A DNA stretch of 64,000 nt from an uncultured Pseudomonadales bacterium. Its GTDB lineage: Bacteria > Pseudomonadota > Gammaproteobacteria > Pseudomonadales > Azotimanducaceae. The stretch lies in the NCBI GenBank assembly GCA_943787425.1, contig CALSMJ010000001.1:248001-312000 (forward strand), in the 5' to 3' direction. Every line of letters starts with the position of its first letter. Positions within the stretch are counted from its first letter, which is position 1. A model generated the notes under the pieces. That model saw nothing but the letters and a program-made list of their open reading frames with translations. It was not told the origin of the DNA and did not search any database. The position numbers and the translations under genes are program-made. Below, one piece after another: positions 17,459 through 26,048 of the stretch.

Positions 17459-19680
17459 TTACTCTGCCCGAACCGCTTGTTTTGGATTACCCCAAAGCGA
17501 CGTAATCACCTCTTGGCCAATCACCCAGAACACGGCGTCCTCATGCAAGATCGAGCGCTGCTCACCCCAAAGCGATAGGCCATCCTCTTCTGCCACAGAG
17601 AGATAACCCGGCGTGGTCAGCGTCAAAGCAGCTAGGATCAGCTGGATTATTGATCTCGAACAAATACAACCGCGAAACCCATTGCCAACTATCCTTTAAA
17701 TAGCCCTCAACGGGAATCGCCATACGATGCTGATCCTCTGCACGGCGCCAATAGGTGAACGCTTTGCGGTTCCATTCTGCCGGCGAGTAGCTGTAATCCA
17801 TCGTGCTGTCGAGCGCTATGGCGCCAAGGGATAATGGCGCGGTTAAATCTGCGACATCAAAAAACTCGATTTTCGCCAACTGATCAATTTGGCCGATACC
17901 CATCAATACCGATTCGCTCACAGGGTGGAGAAAGTTAGAAAACCCTGGGATCTCCAAAGTGCCAGCAATCTTCGGATCGCTTGCGTCCGTCAGATCAATC
18001 ACATATCAGGGGATCTGTGCGCTCAAAGGTCACAAGGTATCCTCGATCCCCCATGAACCGAACCCCATAGAGGTCTTCATTGGGTTTACCCAACTCGTCA
18101 GGCCGTTGGTCATTCGGCAACTGGCCTACGATGCTTAACGCCGGTTTGTCGCTCGAAGGTTCGAGCACATACAGGGTATGGTCTATCCGGTCATCGACAT
18201 CATCCATCCAGCGGGTTAGTACTGTCCTTAGGGTCCCGCCCCTGGCATTCAACCGGTAATCACGGTTGTCCCCCAAGAACAATCCGCCCAGAAGTCGACT
18301 CGAGCCTACGTAAGGCAAACCGTCTGCGAGTTGAAACTGATGAATCAGGGTTTCAGACTCACCAATTTCCGCCTCCCACAGCCCGGCAGTGAAGTACAAG
18401 CTGGTCGTGGTTAGGTAGACCCCATCGATCGACTCAAGCAAGCACATGGCGTCGATCACCTCAGCAGAATCCGGGTCAATTTGTAGGACAAGGGTTAAAA
18501 TAGGATTGCCCCGCGCCTCGGGCGCTGCATCATCCTCCGGGTTGATGGCATAGCACTGATCATAGGTGACCGGCGTTAGAACCTCACCATCGCGCTCAAT
18601 CACCGGTAGAAAATCTGCGGGCTCGAGCGCCTCCAACAGATTCTGATTCTGGTCGATCTCTGACTGATTTGCCGGGTAGTAATTCAGCCCATCGATCGCA
18701 GGTGTGTGCCGGGTCACGAGGAAAATACCAGCGCCGGTACGACGACTGTTCACCAACGCGCCCTCAACCCGAAAGCTGTGACGGGCCGAAAAATTCTCGT
18801 CAAGATCAAAGCTCTCAAGCCCGACAGATTGATTCCGCCATTGCTCGGGTCTGGCAAATTGATCGCCGTGTCGTCCCCACCAGGCGGTACTGGTTAAAGC
18901 GATCAGCGTTCTGTCGACCAAGAACAGCCCCTCGACACTCTGATCCTCAGCAAGCGGAATTCGATGGGTTTCTTGCGCCAAGCCGTTTACCGCGTCGGTT
19001 GTGAGGACGCGAATCCCGCGCACAGGCGTTTCAAGAACATCCCCCGCACCGTCAGTTGAATCGGTCGTTGTGCCTTCAGCGCCCCCGTCATCTGAACCAC
19101 CGTCGTCGAGGCCATCGAATGCAACCTCATCTTCAAACATCACGCAACAGTCCATGCCGCGGCTGGGCGCAATAAACAACTGTGAACCGTTGTATTTGAC
19201 CACGTCATACTCATCAACATTGGCCTCTAGCGTGTAGGTGGTTGTAAACGCAACGGTTTCGGTACCGCCAGAGGCGTCTCCCATCGGGGCACCCTCCCCG
19301 CCAAAATCGCCGCCATCGGTTTCACCACCAGTGTCACCGCCAGTGTCACCGCCAGTGTCAGAGTCACCGCCAGCGTCACCATCGCTGCCCCCATCCGAAC
19401 CCTCACTTGAAACCGTTCCGTCCCCGGCTAGCAGGGCGCGGTCGGACGAGCTGGGATCAAAGCCAGCGGCAATCGTTCTGCTTGAACTGCTCTGGACTCT
19501 CCAGGGCGATCAATAGGCCTTTGGGCGGTGGCTCAACGGTGCCGCCACCGCCGCTCGGTGGCACAGCAACCGGTTGCGTCGTGATCCCACCGCCACCGCC
19601 GCAACTGGTCAGTGCCGCTAATAAAATGAGCAGAAAGCCACCAACGGCCCGAGTGGAATTGTGACTGCAAGATTTAACAC
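17459..19680 (-). pseudogene. Secreted beta-propeller lipoprotein (PF09826-like), several frameshifts
   Basis: A lipoprotein of the 'C-terminal beta-propeller domain' family. In order: a lipid signal FLLILLAALTSCGGG, a proline/glycine linker, ESPEQFKQ, an acidic Gly/Asp/Thr repeat linker (around 19320-19380), ANVDEYDVVKYNGSQLFIAP, a long propeller body, GVRFMGDRGYLVTFERTDPL, IDLTDASDPKIAGTLEIPGF, LHPVSESVLMGIG, and the C-terminal DAVFWVIGQEVITSLWG ending at 17459. Continuity needs frame changes near 17630, 18005 and 19475, and the signal peptide has no in-frame ATG, GTG or TTG start; a GTG at 19680 with AGGA is in another frame. The family is poorly characterised, with calcium-dependent protease-like surface roles suggested. 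Either this gene is dead or the sequence here is error-rich. The gap at 17186-17458 shows nothing else. Confidence 0.75.
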
Positions 19681-19917
19681 TTAAAAAATCCTATTTTGAG
19701 GAATATACCGGAGTTTAATAACCGCTCGATGGAACGCAACCCTAACCCAGCTTTGCACGCGCGTTGAATTCAGGATCTTGCGCTCAAAGTACTGCCCTAT
19801 TGTCACAGCATCAGGCTGCAGCGCGCGGCCCTTTACCGGTTCGCTTTGCAAAGATTGACAAGCCCTGTGACCGGCTGGTCAACTCCCTAAACTGAGAATG
19901 ACTGCAGGAGCGCCTTT

Positions 19918-20413
19918 ATGGCCATCGACATCAATGGCATCGCGCATATACAGCTCACCGTCGCGCGAAATTGTGGCGCCCTCGAGTTCTGGGCCCAGCT
20001 CTGCGCTTTCTTAAACCTTGAAACCCTAATTCAGGGTGAGGACGTTCTGTATTGCATTGGTGGCCGGACTGGGATCTTAGTCCGAGAGGCGCCAGCCGAC
20101 AAAGCAGACCAAGTCTTTGACGAGGATACGCCAGGGCTCCATCATTTTTGCTTTAGAGCCCGGTCAATCGAAGACGTCGACGCGGTTGGCGCCTTCGCAG
20201 CGGACACGCTCAACGCCAACTATCCTGCGCGCCGCGTCCCTGTCAGAACACTTTGCGCCCGGATACTACTCCGTTTTGTTTACCGATCCCACCGGGATCC
20301 GCATCGAGGTCAATTTCGTCCCCGGCCAAGGCCATTTTGGGAATACCGGGCGCCTTGGCGAAGGCGGCCCTGGCCCGGCGACGCGCTACGGCGATTTTGG
20401 CTTGGACGACTGA
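19918..20413 (+). pseudogene. VOC family (glyoxalase-fold) protein, one frameshift
   Basis: A single-module vicinal-oxygen-chelate protein: start IDINGIAHIQLTVARNCGAL, metal-region LHHFCFRARSIEDVDAVGA, and C-terminal GYYSVLFTDPTGIRIEVNFV. Possible metal ligands are H10 (AHIQL), H79/80 (LHHF) and the late glutamate in RIEV. The first 100 residues and the last 55 lie in frames offset by one base, with the change near 20235-20250. ATG 19918 follows CAGGAG. VOC members include dioxygenases, isomerases and resistance proteins. No specific reaction can be assigned. An out-of-frame continuation runs to 20532 and is not meaningful. Confidence 0.72.
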
Positions 20414-20491
20414 TGACGACCAACTGGCACATTGAAAACTGCCTCATCATAAGCCTTAACCCAGACCCAGCGCGATCAAATAGATGGGTTG

Positions 20492-20924
20492 ATGATGCAC
20501 CTGCAGGAAACAGAACGCGCTTTGAGTTCTGATCGCGCAATCGGCGATGCCATGGCACAGGGGCACATCAATTACCTACTTGGACCTTGCCGCAATCCAG
20601 CGCAGGCGCCTTCTTTATTGCAATCACAGCCCAGCAAGTCATCGGCTTTTGTGTCGTCATTCTTACCGAGGAAGCTGCAGTGCGACCTACATCTTTTAGA
20701 CCATCTTTAAGCTGGCCGGCGAGGTGACCGATTTGGTCGTTGACCCGAATCACCGAAAGCGCGGCATTGGCCGGGCCCTCATCCACGCCGCATCAGCGCA
20801 CTGCCAAGCGCGCGGTGTGCGTCAGCTAAAGCTAAAAACCCTCGCTCAGAATGTGCCCGCAAGAAGCGCCTTCGAGGCGTTGGGGTTTCGCCCGCACGAG
20901 GTCATCCATACCATCGATCTTTGA
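20492..20924 (+). pseudogene. GNAT family N-acetyltransferase, broken by at least two frame changes
   Basis: The C-terminal part, in its own frame from about 20711, carries the acetyl-CoA binding core GEVTDLVVDPNHRKRGIGRA and the alpha-4 region ARSAFEALGFRPHEV. Upstream, FFIAITAQQVIGFCVVILTE (from 20608) is the preceding beta-strand pair in another frame, and MHLQETERALSSDRAIGDAM (from 20495) is the likely N terminus in a third frame. The three pieces are collinear and together have GNAT length. A stop also falls between the second and third pieces, so this locus is more damaged than the others. It may be real decay or a stretch of poor sequence. Confidence 0.65.
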
Positions 20925-21044
20925 AATACAGACGACCCTCTCGGCCCAGTACACGCTCAATTCGGACTGAGTCCTATTTGCGAAATCGGCTTTACCGCAA
21001 TAACGCATGACGATCACATCATGATGACAGCCCAGGAGGAGATC

Positions 21045-22160
21045 CTAGGTCGCCAGTCGCGCCGGCAGGTCATGAATGATTTCCCCCACGTTGAGCAACT
21101 GACACACCCCCCAATATCGCGGCGTGGTGGCCGCAACGATTGAACGCTCGGTTTCACCGCCGCCGGCAAGAAAGTTTCCAACCATGCTGGCAAAGCCAAA
21201 CAAGAGGCAAGCCGATAGCTGCAGGTCCTCATTAAGATCGGACAGCGCATAGTCATTGACGCCACCGGCGACTAATGCGGCGTGATAGTCTTTGATCATG
21301 TCGGGCCCCACGTCGAAGAGTTCAGCGGGTTCAATCGAGTTCGCAAAGAAGTACATCAAATCGTAGGCCCCAGGTCCCGAGGCGGCAAGCTGCCAGTCGT
21401 ACATCCGAGGCTTTCCGGTGACCGGATCAAAACAAATATTCTCCATCCGAGCATCGCCGTGCAAGAGCGTTTTGGGGCGATTTTTCGAGAAATACTGAAA
21501 GATCGGCCCCGCCATTTGATTCCCGGGCCCAAACATCGGATACATGGCCTTGGGAATAAGGTCACTGAAATCACCTTCAAATAGCGGCCAACCTGAGGCA
21601 ATACTGGGCTCATAAATCGGCGCCCAATCTGAAAACTGATACAGCGCATTGGGTTGATCAAGCGCTGGGGCGTTCCAAAATTGCGCATGCATCGACGCCA
21701 AACCGCGCACGGCAAGGCCAGCATCAGAAATTGATAACCCATCAAGCTGGCTAACGAATCGAGCGCCCATCAGATCCTCAATCAAGATCAGATAATCGCC
21801 TTGTCCAGAGATGTCCGCGCCGCCATAAAACCGCGGTGGCTGCAACGGGCATCTGTCTGAAAAAGCTTCATAAAACCTAAGCTCGCGCTCATACGCCAAG
21901 AGCCCCTTGCCGGTTTCGAGATTCGCCGCGCGTAAAGTTGGAAATTTAGCAATAAGGGTTGCAGGGCCTTGACCTGGCGCCCGCCAGTCAAGCTGGATTC
22001 GAACAATGTCACCCAGAAACCCCGCCGTTTCACCAACCGGTTCGCAGCGGTAGCCAATTATTGCAGGAGAATCGTCTGAGGTCGGCGACTGGGGTGCCAG
22101 CATCGCATTCAACCATGGCAAGGTAATTTCACTTCCAGATTTTGGGTGATGGTCCGTCAT
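21045..22160 (-). CDS. Ecdysteroid-kinase-like/APH-type phosphotransferase
   Basis: A 371-residue kinase of the EcKL/DUF1679 branch of the aminoglycoside phosphotransferase fold. The candidate ATP-binding lysine is in LIAKFPTL (K72), the catalytic loop is HGDARMEN (234-241), and the metal-binding aspartate is D255 (YDWQLAA). Eukaryotic EcKLs phosphorylate steroid alcohols. In bacteria such proteins accompany lipid and steroid degradation genes, but their substrates are mostly untested. ATG 22160 follows AAGGAGGTTTTT and is preferred to the frame end at 22211. Transcribed alone, on the same strand as the Gfo/Idh/MocA gene. Kinase fold is secure and substrate unknown. Confidence 0.85.
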   Translation of the reverse strand: MTDHHPKSGSEITLPWLNAMLAPQSPTSDDSPAIIGYRCEPVGETAGFLGDIVRIQLDWRAPGQGPATLIAKFPTLRAANLETGKGLLAYERELRFYEAFSDRCPLQPPRFYGGADISGQGDYLILIEDLMGARFVSQLDGLSISDAGLAVRGLASMHAQFWNAPALDQPNALYQFSDWAPIYEPSIASGWPLFEGDFSDLIPKAMYPMFGPGNQMAGPIFQYFSKNRPKTLLHGDARMENICFDPVTGKPRMYDWQLAASGPGAYDLMYFFANSIEPAELFDVGPDMIKDYHAALVAGGVNDYALSDLNEDLQLSACLLFGFASMVGNFLAGGGETERSIVAATTPRYWGVCQLLNVGEIIHDLPARLAT

Positions 22161-22288
22161 AAAAACCTCCTTATTTTCACAACCAACAGTTTTTCTTAAA
22201 ACCCTATCCAAGCCTCACTTTTATCACCATCGCCGCCGGTTTTTCAATCCACCACGCAATTCACTGAAGGTTCGGGTTCTTGCCCGCC

Positions 22289-23272
22289 CTAACCGCCGCG
22301 CAAGCGCAGACCTGCTTTTTCATAGCAGGCATCAATCACCGTCAATTGCTTCACCGCATCCTTTGCATCCGTCCAAAGCGACTGACCGCGCTGAACCGCG
22401 CCTAAAAAGGCATCGAGTTGATAAGCATAGCTTGCGCGTTGATCAAAGGTTAGGCGGCGACTGCCACGGATCCCGGTCACGATGAGTTCATGACCCAGCT
22501 GCGGCACCAGGGGATTGCGTACGATCATCTGGCCTTTTGAGCCAACAACCTCAACAACCGCCTTAAAGTCGACATCCGCTTGCATGCTACCGGAAATCGT
22601 TGCAGTCGCACCAAGCTCGAAGGAAAGCCACGCCTTCATTTCAACGTCGACCTGGTCAGGATCGGTCATCGCCGTTGCGCTCACTACAACCGGTTCGGCT
22701 TGCATGAGCTGGCGAACCCAGCTGACGGGGTAGCAGCCAATATCCATCAGCACGCCACCCCCAAGGCCATAGTTTCGGCGAATATCATCGTCCGGGATCG
22801 GGCCCTTGACTTGAAAGATCGCATCGAGATGTTCAACCACCCCAATTTCTCCGGTCTGGATCACCTCAACCGCCGCATCAAATAAGGGGTGATACCGATA
22901 ATGAAAGGCCTCCATCAACACCAACCCGCAAGCGCTTGCTTGGTCGCGCATTTTCACAGCTTCGGCTGTATTCGACGCCAATGATTTCTCACAGAGCACG
23001 TGCTTACCGGCAGCCAGCGCCTTTAAAGTCCAGTGTGCATGCTCAGAGATCGGTAACGGCACATAAACAGCATCAACCAAGGGGTCATCTAGGACCGCTT
23101 GATAATCACGATGGACAACCGGGATATTGTGTTGTTTTGCGAATGCCGCTGCCCGGGTGGCATCCCGCGCCGCAACACACCGAACGCTGACAACCGGCTC
23201 AGCGCTAACCGGCGCCAGCAGTGCCATGGGCGTGATCTTCGCCGCACCCAACACGCCAAAATTGAACGTCAC
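22289..23272 (-). CDS. Gfo/Idh/MocA family oxidoreductase
   Basis: A 327-residue NAD(P)-dependent oxidoreductase. The Rossmann start FGVLGAAKITPMALL and the catalytic segment HVLCEKSLASN (the EKP-type lysine, here EKS) are followed by the substrate domain with GGGVLMDIGCYPVSWVRQL. This is close to the dimeric dihydrodiol dehydrogenase/glucose-fructose oxidoreductase branch, where D-x-G-x-Y-x-[LV] supplies active-site residues. Its ATG overlaps the stop of the NIPSNAP gene by four bases (ATGA), implying translational coupling. The replacement of proline by serine in EKP is common in the family. Substrate could be a sugar or a trans-dihydrodiol. Confidence 0.88.
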   Translation of the reverse strand: MTFNFGVLGAAKITPMALLAPVSAEPVVSVRCVAARDATRAAAFAKQHNIPVVHRDYQAVLDDPLVDAVYVPLPISEHAHWTLKALAAGKHVLCEKSLASNTAEAVKMRDQASACGLVLMEAFHYRYHPLFDAAVEVIQTGEIGVVEHLDAIFQVKGPIPDDDIRRNYGLGGGVLMDIGCYPVSWVRQLMQAEPVVVSATAMTDPDQVDVEMKAWLSFELGATATISGSMQADVDFKAVVEVVGSKGQMIVRNPLVPQLGHELIVTGIRGSRRLTFDQRASYAYQLDAFLGAVQRGQSLWTDAKDAVKQLTVIDACYEKAGLRLRGG

Positions 23273-23619
23273 CCAACTGCCGTCATGAACCGGGCATTCA
23301 TATGGAGATAAGCGTTTGGATTAGGATGCTTCGCCCAAATGGCTTGCCATTCCGGCGAGCTTGTCCAACTTGAATTCGCCTTGCGTTCGTCCATGCTCTC
23401 CCACCGAATGATCCAGCAAACGTTGGCCTGGCCATGGGGCGACACCTTTGGGTCGGTGCCACCGACTTCTGCATCGATCCCTGCATCCATCCAAAACTCC
23501 AAGACATTTAAATTGGCCTTTAACCAGGGACCGGCAAGGTCCTCGGCCCAAGTTTTGTAGGCGGGGTAATCTGCCTGGTTGATGGTGTAATCTCGAATTT
23601 CAAAAATGGGTTGGGTCAT
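23269..23619 (-). CDS. NIPSNAP family protein
   Basis: A 116-residue protein with the NIPSNAP ferredoxin-like fold. It begins IFEIRDYTINQADYPAYKTW, the characteristic E-x-R-x-Y start, and continues with WIIRWESMDERKANSSWTSS, the usual W-x-Y-x-[DS]-[LM]-x-x-R segment. Family members are small alpha-beta-barrel-related proteins, sometimes dimeric, of unknown function and often next to oxidoreductases. It heads a two-gene operon with the Gfo/Idh/MocA oxidoreductase. The 383-base gap to the divergent gene at 24003-24096 contains no gene, tRNA or clear repeat. Confidence 0.85.
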   Translation of the reverse strand: MTQPIFEIRDYTINQADYPAYKTWAEDLAGPWLKANLNVLEFWMDAGIDAEVGGTDPKVSPHGQANVCWIIRWESMDERKANSSWTSSPEWQAIWAKHPNPNAYLHMNARFMTAVG

Positions 23620-24095
23620 GACGTTATCTCACTGTGGCTTGGTTTCAATGTAGCATGAACTCGAACGCCTGCGCGCAATCAATTACGCATCAGGGCGCTG
23701 AGCAGGCCGGCGCTTTCACAATCACAGAATTTAGGGGTTGACCCCGTCACCCATTAGCAACCTAAGGCGCTCTACCGCTCGCTTGATTGACGATTTTCTG
23801 AGTCTTTTTACGTCTTGCACTCAAAACCGCTGTCCTTCAGTACCGCCTCGCCCCCGTGGCAGCCCAGCGTCCTCGCCTGGGCTTAAATGATTAAAAATTT
23901 TGCTGACCATCGCAGCAAAACCCAGCACCCGCGGCAAACCCTGCCAAGGACTTCGCGACCAGGCTAACCAACGCTTAAGGACATTGCCAATCTGACGCGG
24001 ACATGATTAAGTCGAGGATCAACATCGCGCGCACATGGCCCATCATCTTGATGCGGCAAGGGGTGCATCTGCGACCACCAATGGGGAAGGATACT

Positions 24096-24788
24096 GTGTT
24101 TCAACGGCTGTTTTTAAGGAGATCCCCCAGCCTATTTTTTGACGCGCTAGCGCTTCTTGGCTGCGTCGTCTTTGGGGTATTCGTTTTATGGCACCTCGGC
24201 TACTTCACGCTCTTGCTTGAATCCGATCGGAGTTATTTATCCCTGGTTATTTTAACCCTTTATGCCCTTACGACGGCCTACTGGCTCACGCAATGTCACC
24301 GCCTCGGAGCCTTGCAAGCCGCGGTATCTGCGCTGACCGCACCCTCGGGCGACAATGCCGCTCAGCGCGTGGCCGGCTACCTTGCGCTCCAGCGCATCAT
24401 TCTGGGTCTGCCCGAGGACCAAGCGCCCAGCAGCCCGCGCTCGGTTGCAAGCCTCGCCGATCAGTTACAGAATCCCCACGCCTTTGGCTATTTTGTGAGC
24501 GATCTGTTGCTGAAACTCGGGCTGATGGGCACCGTCATTGGCTTTATTTTGATGCTCGGACCCATTGCGGAAATTAAGCAGTTCGAACCGGCTTTGATGC
24601 AACAATTGCTGACTGCTATGAGCGGCGGTATGGCAGTCGCTCTGTACACAACGCTTACCGGCTTGGTGACCAGCACCCTGATCAAAAGCCAATACCATCT
24701 AGCAGATCATGCGGTGGTGCAGATTATCAATACTTTGGAAGGGCTCGAACCCGCAAAAGGCTCGCAGGATGCGTCACCCCAGCCTTAA
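24096..24788 (+). CDS. MotA/TolQ/ExbB-like proton-channel protein
   Basis: A roughly 230-residue inner-membrane protein with an N-terminal hydrophobic segment (LFFDALALLGCVVFGVFVLW), a second near SYLSLVILTLYALTTAYWLT, and the paired C-terminal helices LLLKLGLMGTVIGFILMLGP and MAVALYTTLTGLVTSTLI. The GTVIGFI and GGMAVALYTTLTG blocks match TolQ/ExbB/MotA channel helices, including the threonines that line the proton path. GTG 24096 is preceded by GGGGAAGG; the frame is open to 24003, so the N terminus is not settled. It overlaps the next gene. The organisation suggests a stator-type motor, but this is not MotA of the flagellum (compare 1-749) nor a standard TolQ. Confidence 0.82.
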   Translation: MFQRLFLRRSPSLFFDALALLGCVVFGVFVLWHLGYFTLLLESDRSYLSLVILTLYALTTAYWLTQCHRLGALQAAVSALTAPSGDNAAQRVAGYLALQRIILGLPEDQAPSSPRSVASLADQLQNPHAFGYFVSDLLLKLGLMGTVIGFILMLGPIAEIKQFEPALMQQLLTAMSGGMAVALYTTLTGLVTSTLIKSQYHLADHAVVQIINTLEGLEPAKGSQDASPQP

Positions 24789-25386
24789 CCGGCATCATCA
24801 GGAAGAGGTTTTCACGGACTTATTGTTCAACGCCCTGCTCGGTTTTGTCTTTATGTTTGCAATGGCCTTTCTGCTAATCAGCGATCCCGAAAAGCAAGGC
24901 GATATCGAAACCAAAGCAGAGATGCTGATCACCGTGCGTTGGGCCGACCAACATCCCGATGACGTGGATGCCATTGTAGAAGACCCCAACGGCGATATTA
25001 TTTGGTACTACAACCGGGATTCAGGCCTCATGCATTTGGATCGAGATGATCGGGGCGTGTTCGCAGATCAAATCGAGCGCGGCGGCGAACGTATCATCAA
25101 TCCAATCAATCAAGAGACCGTCACCCTACGCGGGATTCAGTCGGGCGAATATGTCGTCAACCTGTTGCACTATAAAGCCAATTACCAAACCCCGTTGCCC
25201 GTCACCGTTAAAGTCGAACGCCTGAACCCCAAGGTGAATTTGGTCTACTACGGCGAACATTTTTTAACCGGCGCTGGCCACGAACTCACCGCCATTCGGT
25301 TTAGCCTTGATGTTGAAGGCAACGTCATTGACTTAAACCAACTGCCGAAAGCCTTGGTGACGCACTCTAAGGTCAAGCAGCAATGA
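24769..25386 (+). CDS. TolR/ExbD-like one-pass protein with DUF2135-like beta-sandwich
   Basis: A 205-residue protein with a single N-terminal membrane helix, VFTDLLFNALLGFVFMFAMA (about residues 14-33), placing an aspartate just before the helix as in ExbD/TolR/MotB. The periplasmic part is not an OmpA or TolR domain. It reads MLITVRWADQHPDDVDAIVE, DPNGDIIWYYNRDSGLMHLD, RDDRG, SGEYVVNLLHYKA, which resembles DUF2135/YfaP-like beta-sandwiches (W-D-x-x-x-x-D-x-D...D-P-x-G...G-E-Y-x-V). The ATG at 24769 lies inside the end of the TolQ-like gene and the stop overlaps the next ATG (ATGA), so the three genes are coupled. Domain similarity is by eye. Confidence 0.72.
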   Translation: MRHPSLNRHHQEEVFTDLLFNALLGFVFMFAMAFLLISDPEKQGDIETKAEMLITVRWADQHPDDVDAIVEDPNGDIIWYYNRDSGLMHLDRDDRGVFADQIERGGERIINPINQETVTLRGIQSGEYVVNLLHYKANYQTPLPVTVKVERLNPKVNLVYYGEHFLTGAGHELTAIRFSLDVEGNVIDLNQLPKALVTHSKVKQQ

Positions 25387-25944
25387 GCGCCCAAACCATA
25401 TTAATCATTTGCTACCTGTTGCTTGCCGTTTTGGTGCTGCTCAGCCTTAAGCATTCGAGCCTTGCTCGACCCTTCAAACTGGCCCTCGTCGTCATCACAA
25501 GTGCGTTTTATATGGTCACTTGGTTCCACATTTCAGGCTCTGCTGGGATGGGCCAGCCCAGACCCGATGCCAGACACCTTTCGAGTGCACTGGATTCATA
25601 TTGAGGAACCCAACAAAGCACAAGGCGACGCCGGCACCATTTATTACTGGGTCTCGGCCTTGGACGATGCCAATCTTATGAGCAGTCCACCCAGAGCCCA
25701 TCGAATTCCTTGGACGATTGATGCAGCAGAAGCCGCGCAAGATGCCAAAAATCGCCTGGACGCCGGTGAGCTGCTGAACGGTCGAATCAGTCACAATGTG
25801 CTGGATGGCGAAAAGCCCGGGGACGAAGAACCCCCAGCGGGCAAAGGGCAAACACCCGAAGGCCATGATCACGAGCGACCCGCCTTTGAGTTCACAACGG
25901 TCGCGCCGCCCACCCTGCCTGAGAAAACGGTCCCGATTCAATAA
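25383..25944 (+). pseudogene. Third gene of the TolQ/TolR-like cluster (membrane protein, one frameshift)
   Basis: Not recognised as a named family. The first frame (25383 on) encodes two hydrophobic segments, QTILIICYLLLAVLVLLSLK and FKLALVVITSAFYMVTWFHI. The second frame, entered near 25540, gives GWASPDPMPDTFRVHWIHIE, EPNKAQGDAGTIYYWVSALD, then a proline- and glutamate-rich tail ending PTLPEKTVPIQ at 25944. One extra base in the segment GGCTCTGCTGG explains the break; the joined product would be about 186 residues with two N-terminal helices and an extracytoplasmic or cytoplasmic tail. It starts in the ATGA overlap with the TolR-like gene, so it belongs to the same complex or pathway. Confidence 0.68.
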
Positions 25945-26048
25945 ATCCCGATAACGAAACACCTGCCTTAAGTGCTTTCATATCGACAGGCCCTGAACAC
26001 GCCGCCAACCGCATTGATTAAAAAAGATCGACGACGCTCAAACGCAAT

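Noticed and set aside
24096-25944. Zorya-type defence system (ZorA/ZorB-like pair)
   Set aside because: The TolR-like protein lacks an OmpA-type domain, and no helicase or nuclease gene of a Zorya system is adjacent.
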